NCBI RefSeq assembly: GCF_014837065.1
Contig: NZ_JACSPP010000012.1
Coordinates: 1-64,000, forward strand
Direction: 5' to 3'
DNA length: 64,000 nt
Source: Phocaeicola intestinalis
Lineage (GTDB): Bacteria; Bacteroidota; Bacteroidia; Bacteroidales; Bacteroidaceae
Positions 60,623 through 64,000 of this stretch are shown in pieces. Below the pieces are notes generated by a model. That model saw only the letters and a list, made by a program, of their open reading frames with translations. It was not told the DNA's origin and made no database searches. The position numbers and the translations under genes were made by a program. The number at the start of each line of letters is the position of its first letter. Position 1 is the stretch's first letter.

Positions 60623-62059
60623 TTATATGAGGTTGTTATTAGGTAAATTTACTGGCTTCAGCCCCATTTCCTCAGCTTTCTTCAGCATGAAACGGAAAGC
60701 TGCATCGTGTTCGTTAGGGATGAGGCCGTCAAGGATGGCATCTTTGATGGCACTCTTCAGATCACCTATTTCACGGCAAGGATGTAGGGCGAATATCTGC
60801 ATGATTTCCTCTCCGTCTACCGGCGGCTGGAAATTACGGATGCGGTCTTTTTCTTCCAAATCCTTCAACTTTTGACGTACTAATTTGAAATTGTCCAAGA
60901 AGCGTTGTTTACGGGCTTCATTTTTCGAAGTGATGTCGGCTTCACACAATGCCATCAGGTCATCGATATCATTACCTGCTTCGAAGAGTAAGCGGCGCAC
61001 GGCAGAGTCGGTCACAACATCATCGGCTATCACAATGGGACGCATGTGCAGTCCTACCAGCTTCTGTACATACTTCATCTTTTCGTTCATCGGGAGTTTC
61101 AGGCGACGGAAGATTTCAGGTACCATCTTTTCTCCTATGTAGTTATGGTTGTGGAACGTCCATCCCAGACGTGGGTCCCAACGTTTAGTGCGTGGCTTGC
61201 CGATGTCATGCAATAGGGTTGCCCAACGCAACCAAAGATTATCCGAAACCTTGGAAATATTGTCCACCACCTCCAGGGTGTGGTAGAAGTTATCTTTATG
61301 TCCACGTCCGTTCCGCACCTCTACACCTTGTAGAGCTGTCAGTTCGGGAAATATCAGTTCCAGCAGGCCACAGCGGTCCAAGTCGACGAATCCTTTCGAC
61401 GGTATGGGTGAAAGCAAGATTTTGTTCAGTTCGTCTTTGATACGTTCGTACGAAATGATTTTGATGCGTTCGCGGTTGCGTTCCAGGGCATTGAATGTTT
61501 CTTCATCGATGTAAAAATTCAGTTGGGTAGCAAACCGGATGCAGCGCATCATACGCAATGGGTCATCGCTGAACGTGATATCCGGGTCGAGCGGTGTGCG
61601 GATAATCCGTTCTTTCAAGTCTTTCAGCCCGTCAAAAGGGTCTACCAGTTCTCCGTATCGCGCCTGGTTCAGACAGACCGCCATGGCATTGATGGTAAAG
61701 TCACGGCGGTTTTGGTCATCTTCCAGTGTACCGTTTTCTACTACGGGTTTGCGGCTGTCATGACTGTATGATTCTTTCCGTGCCCCTACAAACTCCACTT
61801 CGGTATCGAAGTATTTTACTTGTGCGGTGCCGAAGTTACGGAATACCGATACGTGTGCCTTGCGTCCCAGTTTTTTGCCCAAAGCTTCGGCGGCCTCGAT
61901 GCCGCTTCCTACTACTACTACGTCAATGTCTTTCGAAGTCCGGTTGAGGAAAATGTCGCGTACGTAGCCTCCTACTACGTAACATTCCAATCCCAGTTCA
62001 TCGGCGGTTTCGGAAATCAAGTTGAATATTTTGTTGGTAAAATGTTCCTTCAGATTCAT
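60623..62059 (-). CDS. cca: CCA tRNA nucleotidyltransferase / poly(A) polymerase family protein with HD domain
   Basis: 478 residues. The class II nucleotidyltransferase signature is VVGGYVRDIFLNRTSKDIDVVVVG (~28-51), with catalytic Asp pair DIDV. RRDFTINAMA, DPLRMMRCIRFATQLNF and ERIKDEL follow. An HD domain (LLHDIGKPRTK) lies in the middle. It probably adds CCA to tRNA 3' ends. CCA-adding and poly(A) activity are hard to separate by sequence, so the symbol is tentative. Confidence 0.9.
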   Translation of the reverse strand: MNLKEHFTNKIFNLISETADELGLECYVVGGYVRDIFLNRTSKDIDVVVVGSGIEAAEALGKKLGRKAHVSVFRNFGTAQVKYFDTEVEFVGARKESYSHDSRKPVVENGTLEDDQNRRDFTINAMAVCLNQARYGELVDPFDGLKDLKERIIRTPLDPDITFSDDPLRMMRCIRFATQLNFYIDEETFNALERNRERIKIISYERIKDELNKILLSPIPSKGFVDLDRCGLLELIFPELTALQGVEVRNGRGHKDNFYHTLEVVDNISKVSDNLWLRWATLLHDIGKPRTKRWDPRLGWTFHNHNYIGEKMVPEIFRRLKLPMNEKMKYVQKLVGLHMRPIVIADDVVTDSAVRRLLFEAGNDIDDLMALCEADITSKNEARKQRFLDNFKLVRQKLKDLEEKDRIRNFQPPVDGEEIMQIFALHPCREIGDLKSAIKDAILDGLIPNEHDAAFRFMLKKAEEMGLKPVNLPNNNLI

Positions 62060-62111
62060 TCTTAGTTGATTTTCGTTTCGTTTTTTGTGTTCAAAACTCG
62101 TAAATAGCGTG

Positions 62112-62119
62112 CAAAATTA
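62112..62119 (-). promoter_or_regulatory. -7 box of the CCA gene
   Basis: On the minus strand this reads TAATTTTG (TAnnTTTG), 53 bases before the ATG at 62059. No -33 TTTG is seen. A plus-strand TATTTTTG (62163-62170) may serve the divergent lipoprotein gene. Confidence 0.35.
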
Positions 62120-62325
62120 CAAAAAATAGGGGAGCTTTACCGAATATGAACCGATTAAATTGTATTTTTGTTTCATGAAAGGAGATTGATAATGATAAAA
62201 AATGAACACGGAGATACGACTCTCTGGAAAATTTCCTTTGTATTTCAAGTGAAAAGGCGATGCCGGACGTTTTATTTACAATGTTTTTGCATTTGCCTGT
62301 CTCTGTGTTCGGATATTAAAAACTG

Positions 62326-63171
62326 ATGCGTATGAAAAAGATGATGGTAGCGGCTGTGTGCCTGGTGATGTTCCTTGCGGGGTGCAACAATGATTCGAAA
62401 CGTGCAGGAGAATTGTTTCAGCGGGCTGAGTTATCGTTTGCCTCCGGAAACTACAACCTTGCCAAACTGCAGATAGACAGTATCCGCACGCTTTATCCCA
62501 AGGCTGTGGATGTGCGTAAAGCAGGTGTCCGCCTGATGCAGCAGGTCGACCTGCACGAACAGCGCAAGACGCTGGCTTACCTGGATAGTATGATGCAGGT
62601 GAAGCAAGCTGCGCTTGATTCGATAAAAGACCGTTTCGTGCTAGAGAAGGATACTGCCTATCAGGAGACCGGCAATTATTTTTATCCTACACAAGTGGTA
62701 GAGAAGAACATCGGGCGTTCGTTCTTACGGGCTCAGGTGAACGAGCTGGGCGAGATGTTGCTTACCTCGATTTATTGTGCCGGTGGAAGCATACACCATA
62801 CGGCAGTAAAAGTGAGCACAGATGGCGACCTGTTTGCCCAGACTGCTCCTTCGCCCGACAGTTATGAGACGACCGATTTGGGACGTCCAATCGAGAAAGC
62901 CGACTATCGGGTAGGAAAAGATGACGGGGGTGTAGCCGCCTTTATCGTTGCCAATCAAGACAAACGCCGTTTCCGGCTGGAATTTATCGGTGACCGAAAT
63001 TATACAACTACGATGCGTACCGATGATGTGAAGGCTATAGCGGCTGTTAGTGACTTGGCGCGTATTCTTTCGGCAATGGAACAAATCCGTAAAGAACAGA
63101 ACGAAGCAAACCTGAAGCTGAAGTTTGTCACCCGTAAGATGGAAGAAGCGGAAAAAGCTGGCAAGGAATAA
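62326..63171 (+). CDS. Hypothetical lipoprotein with TPR-like N-terminus
   Basis: A 281-residue lipoprotein with lipobox LAGC (Cys20). Residues ~25-60 (AGELFQRAELSFASGNYNLAKLQIDSIRTLYPKA) resemble one TPR unit. A coiled-coil-like middle and a beta-rich part follow (RSFLRAQVNELGEMLLTS..., RFRLEFIGDRNYTTTMR), and a charged C-terminal helix ends the protein. No family name is known to me. It converges on tatC. Confidence 0.7.
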   Translation: MRMKKMMVAAVCLVMFLAGCNNDSKRAGELFQRAELSFASGNYNLAKLQIDSIRTLYPKAVDVRKAGVRLMQQVDLHEQRKTLAYLDSMMQVKQAALDSIKDRFVLEKDTAYQETGNYFYPTQVVEKNIGRSFLRAQVNELGEMLLTSIYCAGGSIHHTAVKVSTDGDLFAQTAPSPDSYETTDLGRPIEKADYRVGKDDGGVAAFIVANQDKRRFRLEFIGDRNYTTTMRTDDVKAIAAVSDLARILSAMEQIRKEQNEANLKLKFVTRKMEEAEKAGKE

Positions 63172-63244
63172 TTCCCAAGTACAACAAACTGTTCAAGACC
63201 GCTTTTCTTAAGCCAGAATACACACTTGATCCGGAGTGTCTCTG

Positions 63245-64000
63245 TCACTTATTAGTCCGCTTCACGATAAAGATGCTGGCTTCGTAGAGTAGGGACATCG
63301 GGGCAGCTACCAATATCAGGGTAATGGCATCCGATGTAGGCGTAATGATGGCAGATATGACCAGTGCAATGATAATGGCATGTTTGCGGTAAGTACGCAT
63401 GAAAGTAGATGTAAGAAATCCCAGTTTGGCGAAAAGCCAGGCAAGGATGGGAATTTCGAACGTGATGCCCAGCATCAGGCTCAGCATAGTCAGAGTGTCT
63501 ATGTATGAACTGAGCAGAATCGCATTTTCTACTTCCGCACTGACCTGATAAAGGGCAAGGAAGCGGAAAGTAAAAGGAAATACCAGAAAATAACTGAACA
63601 GTACGCCTAGCAGGAACAGTATGTAGCCCCACATTACTACGCGTAGGGAATAACGTCGTTCGTTGGCATAAAGGGCAGGCGAGACAAAACGGAACAGTTG
63701 ATAAAGTATGTAAGGCGAAGCCAGCACAATGCCTGCATAGAGCGATACGCTCATGTGGGTAAGAAATTGCCCCGAAAGTTTGGTATTGATAAGCTGTATA
63801 TGAAAATCTGGGACGGATAATCCCGGAATGTGTAAGGCGTTTCCGATACGGTCGAACCATTGGTAGACAATGAAGTCATTCTCTTTGGGTGCAAGGATGA
63901 TGCTGAACAGTTCGTCTTTGAAGCAGAAGGCGGCAAGCATGAGCACTCCCGTCACGATGATGATGCGGAATAGCACTTTCCGCAATTCATCTACGTGATC
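63245..64000 (-). CDS. tatC: Sec-independent translocase TatC (5' end outside window)
   Basis: At least 251 codons of a six-segment membrane protein. The reading frame continues to the window edge (DHVDELRKVLFR), which corresponds to the conserved N-terminal HxxELRxR of TatC, so the start lies beyond 64000. Visible TatC features include SVSLYAGIVLASPYILYQLFRFVSPAL (the F-P-E type cytoplasmic loop region), AFCFKD, YRKHAIIIALVISAIITPTSDAIT and the Pro-Thr-x-Asp motif. It exports folded proteins with twin-arginine signals. Confidence 0.95.
   Translation of the reverse strand, partial: DHVDELRKVLFRIIIVTGVLMLAAFCFKDELFSIILAPKENDFIVYQWFDRIGNALHIPGLSVPDFHIQLINTKLSGQFLTHMSVSLYAGIVLASPYILYQLFRFVSPALYANERRYSLRVVMWGYILFLLGVLFSYFLVFPFTFRFLALYQVSAEVENAILLSSYIDTLTMLSLMLGITFEIPILAWLFAKLGFLTSTFMRTYRKHAIIIALVISAIITPTSDAITLILVAAPMSLLYEASIFIVKRTNK

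Noticed and set aside
62192-62326. 41-codon ORF (MIKNEHGDTTLWK...) before the lipoprotein gene
   Set aside because: Composition is not protein-like (Cys/Phe-rich end), it runs to the next start codon, and it probably is leader sequence.

Overview
The window looks like a chromosome segment of a gut-type Bacteroidales species (Bacteroides/Phocaeicola-like). The evidence is the conserved DUF177-rpmF-fabH-era-der cluster, a sugar-utilisation locus with a hybrid two-component sensor of the BT1754 type, DUF3256 and UpxY family proteins, and Bacteroides-type promoters (TAnnTTTG at -7; one full TTTG-N19-TATCTTTG). Species cannot be assigned from sequence reading alone.

Layout. 1-124: 3' end of a 5S rRNA gene and its terminator. 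232-4424: housekeeping genes yceD-like, rpmF, fabH, era, der. 4425-5147: non-coding stretch with a dispersed repeat, a decayed small ORF and a large dyad. 5148-13975: sugar locus with a TonB-dependent barrel, GH32 fructosidase, GH36 alpha-galactosidase, MFS permease and PfkB fructokinase, most simply explained as raffinose-family or sucrose/fructan use. Its likely regulator, a hybrid sensor with a periplasmic-binding-protein domain, is at 16901-19654. Between them are an antitoxin-like pseudogene, two lipoproteins, an antitoxin/GNAT pair and many palindromic intergenic repeats. 19795-20442: DUF3256 protein.

20510-57626 is the main feature: about 37 kb with every gene on the minus strand, AT-rich compared with the sugar locus. 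It encodes a contractile type VI secretion machine (TssB, TssC, two TssD/Hcp, TssE, TssF, TssG, TssK, TssH/ClpV, and TssI/VgrG with a long N-terminal extension), a PAAR-like (DUF4280) toxin with a probable immunity gene, an M23 peptidase and two further candidate effectors. Interleaved is a large Ser/Thr phosphorylation network: four intact-looking kinases, one pseudokinase fused to FHA, a tail-anchored PP2C phosphatase, further FHA proteins (one FHA-FHA-TM-trypsin-like protease, one FHA-TM), and three secreted WG-repeat proteins. I find neither the classical membrane complex (TssJ/L/M) nor anything recognisable as the Bacteroidetes TssN-R set. The kinase/FHA/WG/barrel proteins are therefore candidates for the anchoring and gating module. 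A NusG-like UpxY antiterminator is the first gene of the block, which suggests processive antitermination of one very long operon.

58122-64000: MATE transporter, a chloramphenicol-acetyltransferase-fold protein, a CCA/poly(A) polymerase family enzyme, a lipoprotein and the start-truncated tatC gene.

All functional calls rest on motifs and remembered family features; no database search was run.
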